Shown here in pieces: positions 5,469-6,121 of a stretch of DNA of 6,121 nucleotides. Source of the stretch: Nitrospinota bacterium (GTDB lineage: Bacteria > Nitrospinota > Nitrospinia > SZUA-224); NCBI GenBank assembly GCA_016212345.1, contig JACRGM010000053.1, positions 1 through 6,121 of the forward strand, read 5' to 3'. The notes under the pieces are model-generated. The model did not search any database. It saw nothing but the letters and a program-made list of their open reading frames with translations, and was not told where the DNA came from. Every line of letters starts with the position of its first letter. Positions within the stretch are counted from its first letter, which is position 1. Made by a program: the position numbers and the translations under genes.

Positions 5469-6121
5469 ATGAATAATTCTCAAAGGTCAAAAATCGAGGA
5501 TCGAAAATCGAAGATTAAGTTCATAGTTATCCCTGAATTTGGAAAAGATGGCGGAGTAATACATGCCTTCAGTACCAGACACTCCTTCAATATGGCCTTT
5601 AATGATCATGATAACCAAGAGGATGTCTTAAAAAATAGAATGGCCTTTGGTGAGGCGATTGGAATAGGTTCAAGAGAGATTGTAACATTAAAGCAAGTTC
5701 ATGGGAGAGAGGTCATCATCTTAAAAGAGAGAGATAGTGATATTTATTCCATTAGGGGCAAGGAAGGAGATGCTATCATAACCAATATTAGAGAACTCCC
5801 TATTGCTGTCCTCATCGCTGATTGTCTTCCAATCCTACTTATGGATCAATACAGAAGGGCTATTGCAGTAGTCCATGCAGGAAGGATAGGCACCTTTTTA
5901 CGGATTATCCAGAAGACTATAGAGGGTATGAAGGAGATCTTTGGCATCCCTTATAAGGATATATTAGCAGGTATGGGCACAGGGATAGGTAGATGTTGCT
6001 ATGAACTTGATGAGAGGGGAGTTCAACCATTTAAGGAGGAAGACCATTATTACGATGACTTTATCAATAGGCAAGGGGAGAATAGGTATCTTCTGGATCT
6101 GGTAGGGGCCAATAAGAAACA
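5469..6121 (+). CDS. pgeF: PgeF/YfiH family protein, laccase-domain (3' partial)
   Basis: The frame is open from the ATG at 5469 to the window end (217 complete codons; the family is usually about 240-270 residues). It belongs to the Cu-oxidase_4/YfiH family, described as a peptidoglycan editing factor and as a purine nucleoside phosphorylase/adenosine deaminase. Family landmarks in order: GGVIHAFSTR (28-37), KQVHGREV (75-82), GDAIIT (100-105), IADCLPILL (116-124), AVVHAG (133-138) and GTGIGRCCYEL. The three zinc ligands expected for the family are present: H78, C119 and H136. Odd points: the usual HAGWRG reads HAGRIG here, and the N-terminus has a basic extension (QRSKIEDRKSKIK) encoded by a 7-bp tandem repeat. 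No signal peptide, so cytoplasmic. It starts 168 bp after the TlpA-like gene, beyond the palindrome, so it may be transcribed separately. Confidence 0.9.
   Translation, partial: MNNSQRSKIEDRKSKIKFIVIPEFGKDGGVIHAFSTRHSFNMAFNDHDNQEDVLKNRMAFGEAIGIGSREIVTLKQVHGREVIILKERDSDIYSIRGKEGDAIITNIRELPIAVLIADCLPILLMDQYRRAIAVVHAGRIGTFLRIIQKTIEGMKEIFGIPYKDILAGMGTGIGRCCYELDERGVQPFKEEDHYYDDFINRQGENRYLLDLVGANKK
5493..5513 (+). repeat. 7-bp tandem repeat (ATCGARR x3) in the start of pgeF
   Basis: Three consecutive heptamers, ATCGAGG, ATCGAAA and ATCGAAG, followed by a partial ATT, fill bases 5493-5513. Being 21 bp in total they keep the frame and encode the basic stretch around residues 9-15. Gain or loss of a single unit would shift the frame of pgeF. 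Confidence 0.7.

Overview
All genes in this window lie on the + strand and are packed closely. There are five protein genes, two of them cut by the window edges: a metallo-beta-lactamase-fold hydrolase (5' end missing), a 989-residue REC-GGDEF-GAF-GAF-HD-GYP cyclic-di-GMP protein, a DUF3187-like outer-membrane barrel protein, a membrane-anchored TlpA/ResA-type thioredoxin, and a PgeF/YfiH multicopper-polyphenol-oxidase-fold protein (3' end missing). The DNA is AT-rich and strongly favours AGA/AGG for Arg and ATA for Ile. A DUF3187-like barrel with a C-terminal Phe and a signal peptide implies a Gram-negative (two-membrane) bacterium. The gene mix and style fit a low-GC member of the former Deltaproteobacteria, Nitrospirota or related candidate phyla; this placement is an inference and no marker gene is present to fix it.

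Layout: 2-670 is the MBL hydrolase. After a 27-bp gap holding a 7-bp tandem repeat and a clear Shine-Dalgarno, 698-3667 is the c-di-GMP signalling protein. Its stop overlaps the start of the DUF3187 gene (3657-4685) by 11 bp. The TlpA-like gene follows at 4713-5300 (or from 4686, directly abutting the DUF3187 stop). A 168-bp gap then holds a 125-bp nested palindrome (5316-5440) with a GC-richer core, probably a dispersed palindromic or MITE/REP-like element. pgeF starts at 5469 and runs off the window. The first four genes look like one transcription unit; pgeF may belong to it or be separated by the palindrome.

The large signalling protein is the most interesting coding feature. Its receiver domain has Asn where the phospho-accepting Asp should be and carries a GTQ-repeat insertion encoded by a 9-bp tandem repeat. 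Its GGEEF domain keeps the active-site motif and the RxxD inhibitory site. Its HD-GYP domain keeps the HD and GYP motifs but has Tyr where the metal-binding His of the HPxxG motif is expected. From sequence alone it looks like an active diguanylate cyclase with a non-phosphorylatable receiver and a possibly impaired phosphodiesterase, perhaps controlled through its GAF domains. The neighbouring barrel and thioredoxin act in the cell envelope, so the cluster may join envelope functions to c-di-GMP signalling, but no sequence evidence ties them beyond operon-like spacing.

No RNA gene, CRISPR array, transposase gene or convincing intrinsic terminator was found. I do not see a complete new defence or mobile system here; the palindromic element and the unusual signalling protein are the best leads.
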